Assembly: GCA_963787645.1 (NCBI GenBank)
Contig: CAWBDS010000014.1
Span: forward strand, 186,001-250,000
Direction: 5' to 3'
Length of the DNA stretch: 64,000 nucleotides
Source of the DNA: Palsa-504 sp963787645
Lineage (GTDB): Bacteria > Actinomycetota > Actinomycetes > Streptosporangiales > Streptosporangiaceae
The first letter of the stretch is position 1, and each line of letters starts with the position of its first letter. Below the pieces are notes generated by a model. That model had not been told where the DNA came from, did no database searches, and was given only the letters and a program-made list of their open reading frames with translations. Both the position numbers and the translations under genes were made by a program. Shown here piece after piece: positions 7,518 to 16,447 of the stretch.

Positions 7518-8524
7518 ACGTCGCCGGCCTGCCGGGTGGCGTCCGATGCGGCCTGGGCCGGAGCGTCGTCGCCGAAGCCAACTCCGATGGCCTGGTCGTC
7601 GCGGCGCCGCTCAGCATGAACGAGGTCGCTAAGTACCTTCCGGTCGGCGGCGGTGGGCTCGCCGCCCAGCGGCAGTGCCCGCGGGTACAGAGAGCGGGCT
7701 AGCACGGGGTTCAGTTCCGCGGCATACATGCTGAGCTTGGCCAGCAGCAGGAGGAAGGCCACAATGCCGATGACCGTGCCGAATGTTCCGTAAGTCGCCG
7801 AGGCGTTCTTGAGTTGGTGGGTCATGAGGCCCGTGCCGACCGTGATCAGCGCGGTGAATCCAATTGCGCCGAGGATCGCCCCGGGGAGCAGCCCGCGCGG
7901 GCCTATTGCCTTGGCGGTCAGCACCGTGAAACTGGCGAAGTACAGTCCGACATTGATCACCACCAGGCCGATCAGGATCGGCACCCGAATGGCATAACTG
8001 GCGGTGGCGCCGGTGGCGTAGGTGGTGACAAAGGCGTTGATGACGAATGCGGCACCGATGATGAACAGGCCGCCCAGGCTGCGCCCCAGCCGGGGCATGA
8101 AGCCGGTGCGCTGGGTTTGGGGGATGTACCACACCGTGGCCATGGCTTGCTGTGCCGTCTGGGTTACGCCCTGAGCGCCGTATAGCAGGCCGATCAGGCC
8201 GATCACCAGGCCCAGGCCGCTACCGTGCAGCGCGCTGCTGTTGGCCGGGTTGAAGCTGGAGCCGACGACCGGGAACTGGTGCAGCGTGCGGATGACGTCC
8301 GAGCCGATTGACTGCGCTCCGATGAATCCGAGCAGTGTGACTACGACCAGCAGCAGCGGGAAGATGGCGGTGAACCCGTACCAGGCCAGCGCCACGACCA
8401 GCAGGTTGGCGTTGTCGTCGCCGAACTTTTTCAGCACCGCGTAGGGCACGCCGGTCCACCGGTTCCGCCGTTGCCAGCGGTCCAGCGCGGTCATCATCTT
8501 CCGCGCGGGCGTGAGCGGGTTCAC
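7514..8524 (-). CDS. YihY/BrkB-family inner-membrane protein
   Basis: A multi-pass membrane protein of about 336 residues with the YihY/virulence factor BrkB signature. NLLVVALAWYGFTAIFPLLLVVVTLLGF is the first helix with the conserved Y-x-x-x-x-x-P element. It is followed by the GLVIGLIGLLYGAQGV helix, FMPRLGRSLGGL and the KNASATYGTFGTVIGIVAFLLLL segment with conserved YGT/F. Five or six helices in all; once misannotated as ribonuclease BN, the family is now considered a transporter-like membrane protein of uncertain role. The GTG at 8524 is preferred over an upstream start because the preceding small gene ends at 8544. The C-terminal 60 residues are charged and cytoplasmic. It is the last gene of a probable three-gene operon. 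Confidence 0.85.
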   Translation of the reverse strand: MNPLTPARKMMTALDRWQRRNRWTGVPYAVLKKFGDDNANLLVVALAWYGFTAIFPLLLVVVTLLGFIGAQSIGSDVIRTLHQFPVVGSSFNPANSSALHGSGLGLVIGLIGLLYGAQGVTQTAQQAMATVWYIPQTQRTGFMPRLGRSLGGLFIIGAAFVINAFVTTYATGATASYAIRVPILIGLVVINVGLYFASFTVLTAKAIGPRGLLPGAILGAIGFTALITVGTGLMTHQLKNASATYGTFGTVIGIVAFLLLLAKLSMYAAELNPVLARSLYPRALPLGGEPTAADRKVLSDLVHAERRRDDQAIGVGFGDDAPAQAASDATRQAGDV

Positions 8525-8543
8525 TGGATGTTCCCGTTCATGA

Positions 8544-8711
8544 TCAGCGGGCAGGCCGCCGCCGTCCGCCGCGTAGGCGGGCGCCAAAAAAGATCAGGTC
8601 GGCCAGGAAGACGATGACGCCGATGATCAGCAGGTACAACAGGCCCTTGACGACAAAGCCGATGATGCCCAGTGCTATGGCCGCGATGATCAGCAGCAGG
8701 AACAAGATCAC
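8544..8711 (-). CDS. Small hydrophobic membrane protein (55 residues)
   Basis: A GTG at 8711, only two bases after the stop of the PRC-barrel gene, opens a 55-codon frame with two close hydrophobic helices (ILFLLLIIAAIALGIIGFVV and LLYLLIIGVIVFLADLIFF) and a basic RLRGGRRRPAR tail. This composition is typical of small actinobacterial membrane proteins found beside stress genes. Tight coupling to the upstream gene and the good continuation into YihY support that it is real. Function unknown. Confidence 0.7.
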   Translation of the reverse strand: MILFLLLIIAAIALGIIGFVVKGLLYLLIIGVIVFLADLIFFGARLRGGRRRPAR

Positions 8712-8713
8712 GG

Positions 8714-9070
8714 TTAGCGCCTGGCCAGGCGGCGCTCGCCGCTGGCACCGGGCTGGTAGGCCAGTCCGTAGTGCTCGAACAGGCCGGGCTCGTCGGTCGC
8801 GGCCAACTCGCCGTCGGTGTCGATCTCCAAGGCGCCCTTGACCTGTTTCTTCGGGTAGGCGACGCGTACGTGGGAAGGCGCGACAGTGGCGCCATTCAGC
8901 GGGACGAAGGTCAGCCGGTGCCGCCCGATCATCCCGGTCTTGACCGAGAGGAACGCGGGCGCGTCGGTGCCGGTATCAACGTAGACGGCCTCCAGCTGGC
9001 CGATCTTGCCGCCATCTGGGTCAACCACGTCATAATCGCGCCAGTCACGGATGTTTTCTGCTTCGAACAT
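8714..9070 (-). CDS. PRC-barrel domain protein
   Basis: A 118-residue protein starting at ATG 9070. The pattern RDWRDYDVVDPDGGKIGQLE, then VYVDTGTDAPAFLSVKTG and RLTFVPLNGATV, is the PRC-barrel fold (as in photosynthetic reaction-centre H subunit and RimM). The C-terminal half has a short helical tail with YPKKQVKGALEID. Soil actinomycetes carry many such stand-alone proteins, often stress-related; a definite role is unknown. It heads a probable operon with the small membrane protein (2-base gap) and the YihY protein. Confidence 0.8.
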   Translation of the reverse strand: MFEAENIRDWRDYDVVDPDGGKIGQLEAVYVDTGTDAPAFLSVKTGMIGRHRLTFVPLNGATVAPSHVRVAYPKKQVKGALEIDTDGELAATDEPGLFEHYGLAYQPGASGERRLARR

Positions 9071-9147
9071 GACCGCTGAGCTGCCCGACCTGCCGCCCGT
9101 CAAACACCGCAGCTGGCTCGGGAGCGACCACTGGGCAGGGACGATTC

Positions 9148-9180
9148 GACCCGCGCCGCCATCAAGCAACGGCGCGGGTC
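9148..9180 (-). terminator. GC-rich hairpin, probable former glnA terminator
   Basis: GACCCGCGCCG and CGGCGCGGGTC form a perfect 11-bp stem with an 11-base loop. On the minus strand it lies 15 bases after the TGA of the 27-bp glnA 3'-end copy at 9196. The distance and orientation fit a terminator that served glnA before the element at 9196-11915 pushed it 2.7 kb away. Confidence 0.55.
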
Positions 9181-9195
9181 GCGACCCGTATAGCG

Positions 9196-9222
9196 GTCAG
9201 ACGTCGTAGTAGAGCTCGAACT
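9196..9222. repeat. 27-bp direct repeat, left attachment site copy
   Basis: This is identical over 27 bases to 11889-11915, which contains the last eight codons and the stop of glnA. Here it is isolated from the rest of the gene (minus-strand reading FELYYDV then stop). It is best explained as the attachment-site duplication left by site-specific integration. Confidence 0.8.
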
Positions 9223-9272
9223 TTTGGAGGCGACGGCACTACCTGCGATCATGCCGCTGAGCTGGGATTTCA

Positions 9273-9973
9273 TTGCTCCAGGGACCAGGCGGCCAGCAGT
9301 ACCCACAGCGAGCACCACCATGGGATGGGGCCCAGGGCAGCCAGCGGCAGCCTTACGGCCAGCCTTGGCCTCCGCAGAACCAGCAGTACCCACCGCAAGT
9401 TCCGCCCGGGCAGCAGCCGCCCTTCATGCCGCAGCAGCCCCAGCCGAAGCGGAAATCTTGGCTCGCCCGGCACAAGGTGCTCACCGGGCTGATGGCGGTC
9501 GGCGTGCTTATCGTGATCATCGCCGCCGCGTCCGCGTCGAACAAGCCCTCAACTCCGGCTGCGAACACAGGGGCTGAGAGCAGCGCCGTATCCCCGTCAG
9601 CAGCGGTGTCATCCGCGGCCAGCGCGGCTCCGAGCACGTCCGCTGCTCCGGCTGGCCCGTCGATAACGGGCGCGCAGCAGCAGGCCGTTGATGCCGCTAA
9701 TGGCTACCTCACCGAGGGGCAGGGCTTTAGCGAGCAGGGGCTGCTCCAGCAGCTCACATCCGGTGCGGGCAGCGGCTTCACCCAGGCGCAGGCCGAATAC
9801 GCCATCAATTACCTCCATCCCGACTGGGACGCACAGGCCGTCGATGCCGCCAAGGGCTACATGCAGCTGGGGGGTTCAGTCAGACGAGCTTGATTCAGCA
9901 GCTCACGTCCAGTGCGGGCAGCGGCTTCACCCAGGCGCAGGCCGAATACGCTGCAAGCAAGGTCGGCCTATAA
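9273..9973 (+). pseudogene. Membrane-anchored Ltp-domain protein, one-base frameshift
   Basis: The N-terminus is Gln/Pro-rich, followed by basic residues and one membrane helix (VLTGLMAVGVLIVIIAAASA), a Ser/Ala/Pro linker, then two Ltp ('host cell surface-exposed lipoprotein') repeats. The first repeat is intact: ANGYLTEGQGFSEQGLLQQL, then GFTQAQAEYAINYLHPDW. The second begins AVDAAKGYMQLGG and then shifts frame in a run of six G at about 9871. Reading one base over restores FSQTSLIQQLTSSAGSGFTQ and ends at a TAA at 9971. The span is 701 bases, one short of a multiple of three. The TTG start at 9273 is weakly supported. Ltp domains were first described in a prophage superinfection-exclusion lipoprotein. 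Confidence 0.65.
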
Positions 9974-10040
9974 CAAAACCCCAGCCCGGGACGTCTGGGT
10001 GATGCCGCCTCTAGGCCGGGCACCAAAGGCGCCGCTCCGG

Positions 10041-10105
10041 GGATAAGTCGGCCTGTAGGCCGGGTTCTTGTGTCCGGGCAGCCGTGACTTGGGTCGATGT
10101 ACTTG
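10041..10105 (-). ncRNA. Fragment resembling the 3' end of RNase P RNA
   Basis: The plus strand reads GATAAGTCGGCCTGTAGGCC then GGGTTCTTG, closely matching the complement of the conserved 3' end of bacterial RNase P RNA (the strand pairing in P4 and the GAACCCGGC...GGCCGACTTATC region). Similarity continues for roughly 60 bases and then stops. A full rnpB would need about 350 more bases towards higher coordinates, which instead hold unrelated sequence. So this is a remnant, not a working gene. The call rests on memory of the consensus, not on an alignment. Confidence 0.45.
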
Positions 10106-10262
10106 GCATACCGTCTGACCTGCTGCTGAGATCTCGGCAGTTCTCAGCGTCTTCTGGCAGATCTCGCGCTGTTGTGCCCCCGATGTGCCCCGGCGAGGTC
10201 GCTCTCATGCCTAACGACGACCAATCCCGCGGCCGTCCCCCCTCGTAGAGGGGCTGCTTGGA

Positions 10263-10750
10263 CTATTTCAACTCACCGGCTAGAAGGTAATGTTCATCTT
10301 CACCGGGAGGCTGCCAACCCACCAGATAACCATCCAACATTTCTCGGCTAATCTCAAAAGATTCTTTCGCGAGATTATTGTTTCTTTCAATAACTCGTTC
10401 TCGTATTTCTTCTATTGGAGTTTTAAGTAGTACATTACCACCTTAGCACCTATTGCGCGTATTCGCCGTTTCAACTGCTCTCGTTCTTCTCTTGCCCAGA
10501 ATCCTTCGTCCATAATGACGTCAATCCCTTTTCCTGCAAGGTAAAATGCAAAATCTCGCGACAGTCCGGTGATCTTTGCATCCCACTCGGCATACCCATC
10601 GATTGCAGGATTGTTTCCGATCAGACGAATTGACCACTCGTCTTTCGTGATTCTCACTGCTCCGGTTCTTTCTTCTAGCTTCTTTGCAAAAGTCGTCTTA
10701 CCGGCTCCTATAAATCCGCAAATTAGATAAACGGTAGCTTGCCATTTCAT
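10263..10750 (-). pseudogene. P-loop (AAA_33/zeta-like) small-molecule kinase, frameshifted
   Basis: From ATG 10750 the product begins ATVYLICGFIGAGKTTFAKK, with a Walker A motif, then RITKDEWSIRLIG and a DVIMDEGFWAREERE segment typical of small P-loop kinases. The frame closes early at 10412 after VVMYYLKLQ. Shifting back by one base at the A-rich CTTAAAAC site continues TPIEEIRERVIERNNNLAKE to a stop at 10263, giving about 162 residues, the usual length of this family. Base composition is near 45% GC, far below the surroundings, indicating foreign origin. The substrate is unknown; antibiotic, sugar or nucleotide kinases share this shape. Confidence 0.65.
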
Positions 10751-11193
10751 AAAGCCCATCGTAACAGGTCCGGGAACTTTACCCCTTGGAAGGTCAGCGT
10801 CGCTCGGTGAACCTACCTACAAGTCAGTAACATTAGTCGAGAACACTGCCCGCAAGGCATGGTGGTGGCAGCGAACCACCCTCGCGATGCTGCCACGACC
10901 GCAGGCAACGCCGTGGTGAGGTAGCCCTCAGTTGCGGCCGCAAGGGTGAGTTTCCCGGTCGAAGTCCTCGCATGCGCCTTTGGCGTAGTTTGCGACGTTA
11001 ATCGCAAGGTTCTGGTACCACAGTCCCAGATCCTGGCCGCCGACGCGCACGCTCCACGCGAGACGGAGCGGCGGATTTGACAAGGGGCGGCGGCCCGTAC
11101 GCTTGTTTGCGGATGGGGCGGGCTTCTGGCCTGCCCGCATGAGCCCGATGAGGGCCGCTGCGAGGGTTCCCTTGTCAAATCCGCCGCGGCCTG
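10751..11193. other. Gene-free stretch inside the glnA element
   Basis: I see no credible gene in this interval. Possible open frames on the minus strand (about 10813-11284) have no family features and contain the inverted repeat described separately. GC rises again to genomic levels after about 10790. Confidence 0.35.
11068..11187. repeat. 19-bp perfect inverted repeat bounding 120 bp
   Basis: GCGGCGGATTTGACAAGGG at 11068-11086 is exactly reverse-complemented at 11169-11187, with 82 bases between. The arrangement could be the ends of a small non-autonomous element (MITE-like) or a long-loop hairpin. No target-site duplication was recognised. Confidence 0.55.
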
Positions 11194-11886
11194 GTGACTG
11201 CCTGGTCTTCAGCGGCGCGAGCGGCCCCATGGGGCCGCCTTGAAGGCTATGGCGCTCACCGGCCTTCGACGGTAAGGCAAGCACAGGTCCATATACGCAG
11301 AATTATCATGGAGTTCGGGCAATATCCGCTTGGCAGCATCCGGCCGTCACAAGTCCGTGCATGGATGGCACGTTTGCGCGAAGAAAATCTGGAAGACTCG
11401 TACATATACGCGCTCCATGCCAGAATGGCGCAGGTTATGAATGATGCCGTTCATGATGGCTTGCTGGCGAGGTCACCATGCTCGCGGCGCACCTCGCCGC
11501 GTCTGCCACAACAAAGGGTGTATGTAGCCACCACCGAGCAGGCATGGGAGCTGTACGACCTGTTCCCGGCTCGTATCAGGCTCGCCGTTCTTCTTGGCGC
11601 GTTCGTCGGGTTGCGTCTCGCGGAGACATGCGGTCTGCGGCCTGGAGATGTCGACTTCATGCGAGGAATCGTTCATCCGCAGGTGCAGTACCCCGCCGAA
11701 GAACTCAAGACCAAGATCTCCCGGACCCCGGTTCCGATCCCGGTGTCACTCGCCACCGAGTTGCCCGCGCAGATCACCCAGTATGGGCGTCACGGCACCC
11801 TGCTGACAGGCGTCGATGGTCGCCAGCTCTCGCCCTGGGCGATAGAGCGGGCTACTGCGCGAAACCGCAGGTCATACCAGCTTTAA
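11194..11886 (+). pseudogene. Tyrosine recombinase (integrase), truncated at both ends
   Basis: The core-binding SAM-like segment is clear from about 11260 (STVRQAQVHIRRII, LGSIRPSQVRAWMARLREE), followed by the start of the catalytic domain with its first arginine (AFVGLRLAETCGLRPGDVDF) and the beta-hairpin lysine region (ELKTKISRTPVPIP). The rest of the catalytic domain, with the H-x-x-R box, second histidine and nucleophilic tyrosine, is missing: the frame ends in RNRRSYQL two bases before the right 27-bp repeat. The N-terminal arm-binding domain is also absent. The protein cannot be catalytically active. Confidence 0.75.
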
Positions 11887-11889
11887 GCG

Positions 11890-13314
<1,425 letters not shown>

Positions 13315-13501
13315 CAACCCTCCAGGGCAAGCTTTTGGTTCTCAAAGGCACGCGATTGGGACGGTAGCCGCCGGCAATTTCCGCGCCGTGTCTGGTGTGT
13401 TTCGCGGATGTTACGGCTCGCCAGCCCGCTCAAGGCCACCCATTATGGCGCTTGGGCCGCCCGCCGCTCGCGTTACGCGCCCGAACGGATACCGTGGTGA
13501 G

Positions 13502-13906
13502 GTGGCTACCCCCACGAAGACCAAGGCCGAAGCCTACCCCGGCCAGCAGTTCGGCTTGCCCGAGCGCGGCCCGGGATCGGTGGCCAGCATGCCTCGCCGG
13601 GTCCTCGCGCTGTTCATCGACTGGCTGCTCAGCATGGCTATCGCGTACTGGCTGACTAAATCGCAGTTCTGGACGATCGCCGTCTTCGCTGTTGAGGTCT
13701 ACATCTTGACCGCGCTGGGCGGGAGCACGGTCGGCAAGCGCCTGGTCGGCATCCGCGCGATCCGCATCGGCGGTGGCCAGATCGGCTTCGGCTGGGCCCT
13801 GGTCCGCACGGCGATCCTGCTCACCGTGGTCCCGCCGCTGCTCACCGACCGCGACCTGCGCGGCCTGCACGACCGGGCCGCCAACACGATCGTGGTGCGG
13901 ATCTAG
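13502..13906 (+). CDS. RDD-family membrane protein
   Basis: A 134-residue protein opening at GTG 13502. The RDD signature is visible: PRRVLALFIDWLLSMAIAYW (R and D in helix 1), then VGKRLVGIRAIRIGG and the C-terminal DRDLRGLHDRAANTIVV. Three membrane helices are expected. The same protein sits beside glnA and the DUF4191 gene in many actinomycetes. Its role is unknown, perhaps transport. The divergent glnA start is 187 bases away, so the two share an upstream region. It meets the DUF4191 gene tail to tail. Confidence 0.85.
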   Translation: MATPTKTKAEAYPGQQFGLPERGPGSVASMPRRVLALFIDWLLSMAIAYWLTKSQFWTIAVFAVEVYILTALGGSTVGKRLVGIRAIRIGGGQIGFGWALVRTAILLTVVPPLLTDRDLRGLHDRAANTIVVRI

Positions 13907-13912
13907 CCGCGG

Positions 13913-14659
13913 TTAGCGAGTCTTGGGCCTCGGCATCTTGGGCTGCCTGACGTTCCTCGGGATGGGTCCCTTGGGGGCCTGCAGCGACGGCTGCAAGGCC
14001 CTGAGCCGGTGGTTGAGGTCGCTGATCGCGGCGGGCTTGAGGTTGCGCGGCAGCCGCATGATCTTGCGCTGCAGCTTGGCCAGCAGGATCTGACCTTCCT
14101 CGTTCCCGACCTGGAACTCGAAGATCGGCACCTCGTAGGCCACCCGGGCGACTCGCTTCTTCTCCGCGGCCAGCAGGCTGGCCAGCCGGGTGGGGGAGCC
14201 CTCGCCGACCAGGATGACGCCCGGCCTGCCCACCGTGCGGTGCACGACGTCCATGTTGCGGTTCGCGGCGATAGCGGGCGTCACCGTCCAGTTACCACGC
14301 ATGTTTTCCAGCACCGCGGCCGCCGCGCCGGGCTGGCCCTCGATCGCCGAGTACTGGGCCGACTGGGCGAACCGGCCGAACAGGATCATCGCGACCAGCA
14401 GCCCGATGATCACCCCGAGCGGGATAAGCAGCGCCAGCAGGCCGGTCAGCCACCCGACGACCCCCAGCACGGCGATGATGCCGAGCGCGCTGCCGAACAC
14501 GATCGGCAGCGCCCGCGGGTTAGCGCGGTGCACCAGGCCGGCCACCATGCGTATCTGCTTCAGCCGCCCGGCATTGGCCATGTCCGCGGCGCTCTCCATC
14601 GCGGCAGCTTGGTCAGCGGAGGCGGACTTTCTCGACATGCGTGCCATGCTCCGCAGCAT
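13913..14659 (-). CDS. DUF4191 membrane protein
   Basis: A 248-residue protein with two adjacent membrane helices (about residues 50-95: PIVFGSALGIIAVLGVVGWL and LLALLIPLGVIIGLLVAMIL) followed by a cytoplasmic domain containing RNMDVVHRTVGRPGVILVGEG and KIMRLPRNLKP. This matches actinobacterial DUF4191, which lies between lipA and glnA in mycobacteria. Function unknown; the conserved neighbourhood hints at a link with lipoyl synthesis or nitrogen metabolism, but that is inference. Start codons at 14659, 14647 and 14638 are all possible. The C-terminal tail is basic (RQPKMPRPKTR). Confidence 0.85.
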   Translation of the reverse strand: MLRSMARMSRKSASADQAAAMESAADMANAGRLKQIRMVAGLVHRANPRALPIVFGSALGIIAVLGVVGWLTGLLALLIPLGVIIGLLVAMILFGRFAQSAQYSAIEGQPGAAAAVLENMRGNWTVTPAIAANRNMDVVHRTVGRPGVILVGEGSPTRLASLLAAEKKRVARVAYEVPIFEFQVGNEEGQILLAKLQRKIMRLPRNLKPAAISDLNHRLRALQPSLQAPKGPIPRNVRQPKMPRPKTR

Positions 14660-14725
14660 ACGGTTCCCGCGCCCCGGACAGAAACCGTCCGGACCCGAAC
14701 GCCAGCTAGCGTGTCGCCGGTTCGC

Positions 14726-15667
14726 TTACCGCGTACCGGTTAGGTCCGCGCGCTGCTCGATGGCTTGCGCGTAGAGCCGCCCAGCGCGGTAGGAGGAGCG
14801 CACCAGCGGCCCGGACATGACCCCGGCGAACCCGAGTTCCAGTGCTTCGGAGCGCAGTTCGACGAACTCCTCGGGCTTGACCCACCGCTCCACCGGATGG
14901 TGCCGCGGCGTCGGCCGCAGGTACTGGGTGATGGTCAGCAGCTCACAGCCGACCGCGCGCAGATCCCGCATGGCCTCGGTGACCTCGTGCCGCTCCTCGC
15001 CCATGCCCAGGATCAGGTTGGACTTGGTGACCAGGGCCGCCGAACGGGCCGCGCGCAGCACCTCCAGCGACCGCGGGTAGCGGAAGCCGGGCCTGATCCG
15101 CCGGAAGATCCGCGGCACGGTCTCGATGTTGTGCGCGAGGACTTCCGGCGCCGCCGAGAACACCTCGGCCAGCCGGTCCGGCGAAGCGTTGAAGTCGGGG
15201 ATCAGCAGCTCGACACCGCAGCCGGCCACCAAGGCGTGGATCTCGCGGCAGGTCTGCGCGTAAAGCCAGGCCCCGCCGTCGGGCAGGTCATCGCGCGCCA
15301 CGCCGGTCACGGTCGCGTACTTCAGGCCCATCGCGGCGACCGACTCGGCCACCCGCAGCGGCTCGCCCTCGTCCAGCGGCGCGGGCTTGCCCGTGTCGAT
15401 CTGGCAGAAGTCACACCGCCGGGTGCACTGGTCGCCGCCGATGAGGAAGGTGGCCTCGCGATCCTCCCAGCACTCGAAGATGTTCGGACAGCCGGCCTCT
15501 TCGCACACCGTGTGCAAGCCCTCGCTGTGCACCAGGTTCTTCAGCTCGGTATACGAGGGACCGGTGCGCAGCCGCGTCTTGATCCACGGCGGCTTGCGCT
15601 CGATCGGGACCTCGGCGTTGCGGGCCTCCAGGCGCAACATGCGCCGGCCCTCCGGTGCCAGTACCAC
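14726..15667 (-). CDS. lipA: Lipoyl synthase (LipA)
   Basis: A radical-SAM enzyme that inserts two sulfur atoms into the octanoyl group carried on E2 and H proteins. The SAM-binding cluster is CTRRCDFC, and the auxiliary cluster cysteines are in CEEAGCPNIFEC. The C-terminal serine ligand of the auxiliary cluster is in VRSSYRAG. Length (313) and the opening LRLEARNAEVPIERKP are typical. The GTG start is used because related actinomycete proteins begin at a similar point (inferred), though an ATG at 15640 has a better spaced GGAGGG. Works after LipB and serves the E2 encoded at 37-38.8 kb. Confidence 0.96.
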   Translation of the reverse strand: MVLAPEGRRMLRLEARNAEVPIERKPPWIKTRLRTGPSYTELKNLVHSEGLHTVCEEAGCPNIFECWEDREATFLIGGDQCTRRCDFCQIDTGKPAPLDEGEPLRVAESVAAMGLKYATVTGVARDDLPDGGAWLYAQTCREIHALVAGCGVELLIPDFNASPDRLAEVFSAAPEVLAHNIETVPRIFRRIRPGFRYPRSLEVLRAARSAALVTKSNLILGMGEERHEVTEAMRDLRAVGCELLTITQYLRPTPRHHPVERWVKPEEFVELRSEALELGFAGVMSGPLVRSSYRAGRLYAQAIEQRADLTGTR

Positions 15668-15715
15668 CCCTCCAGGGTATGTTGCTGCCCGGGAAAGCTG
15701 ACCAAGGGGAATGAC

Positions 15716-15799
15716 ATGATCTTGAGCACCATGAATGACCTGCCCGGATACGAGGTCACCGAAGTGATCGGCGAGGTGTTCGGCGCCGACTTACAGTGA
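15716..15799 (+). pseudogene. YbjQ/UPF0145 protein, N-terminal remnant
   Basis: A good ribosome site (AAGGGGAA) and ATG at 15716 open MILSTMNDLPGYEVTEVIGE then VFG, which is the start of the YbjQ (DUF74, putative heavy-metal binding) family. The frame stops at 15797 after 27 residues, where the family would continue for about 80 more (conserved R-S-R/IGAG core). So this is the stump left by a deletion ending next to the following gene. Confidence 0.65.
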
Positions 15800-15803
15800 G
15801 TAG

Positions 15804-16445
15804 ATGGACGCCGCGCTACGCCAGCTGAACGATCAGCTCGATCAGGCCACCCAGCGTTTGCTCGACGACGCCCGGATCCTGCCCGAGGCGGACCTGCGGG
15901 CGGCGTCCCTGCTGCCGGGGTGGAGCAGGGCCCACGTCCTAGCCCACATCGCTCGCAACGCCGACGCGATGCGCGATCTGCTGATCCGGGCGCGAGCCCA
16001 GCAGCAGCGAACGGCCTACGCCAGCGCGCAGGCCCGCGACGACGACATCGAGGCCAGCGCGGCGCAGGCGCAGCGGGAGCTGATGAACGATCTGGCCGAC
16101 TCGGCCATGGCGTTGCGCACCATCATCCGGCAGCTGCCCGGTGAAGTCTGGTCGTTCGACGTTCAGATGCTGGATTCCGAGCGGTTCCCGGCCAGCGGGC
16201 TCCTCACCCGGCGCCTGGTCGAGGTGGAGCTCCACCACTGCGACCTGGGGATCGGTTACGACGGGGCGAAGTGGCCGGCCAGCTTCGCCCAGCTGCCGCT
16301 GCCCGAGCCCCTGGCCGCGCTGCGCCTGGAACGGCTGAACTACCCGCCGCAGCCCTACCAGCCCCCGTCGCGCCGGTCGGCGCCCGCACCCGGGGCGGCT
16401 CAGCAGCGCGCGCTGATCCTGAAGTCGCTGAGCAGCGGATCCTAA
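15804..16445 (+). CDS. Maleylpyruvate isomerase-type (MDMPI/DinB-like) protein
   Basis: A 213-residue protein whose N-terminal 150 residues have the MDMPI/DinB helical-bundle pattern: DLRAASLLPGWSRAHVLAHI with the metal-binding histidine, ARNADAMRDLL, and VEVELHHCDLGIGY with the further histidines. The fold is used by mycothiol-dependent isomerases and transferases. The C-terminal 60 residues are Pro/Ala-rich and do not match the usual sterol-carrier-like tail. Substrate unknown. It meets lipB tail to tail with a two-base gap. The four bases before its ATG belong to the YbjQ stump, so it may have lost its own promoter. Confidence 0.75.
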   Translation: MDAALRQLNDQLDQATQRLLDDARILPEADLRAASLLPGWSRAHVLAHIARNADAMRDLLIRARAQQQRTAYASAQARDDDIEASAAQAQRELMNDLADSAMALRTIIRQLPGEVWSFDVQMLDSERFPASGLLTRRLVEVELHHCDLGIGYDGAKWPASFAQLPLPEPLAALRLERLNYPPQPYQPPSRRSAPAPGAAQQRALILKSLSSGS

Positions 16446-16447
16446 CC

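Noticed and set aside
10928..11284. 118-residue minus-strand frame
   Set aside because: Contains an inverted repeat and has no recognisable family or ribosome site.
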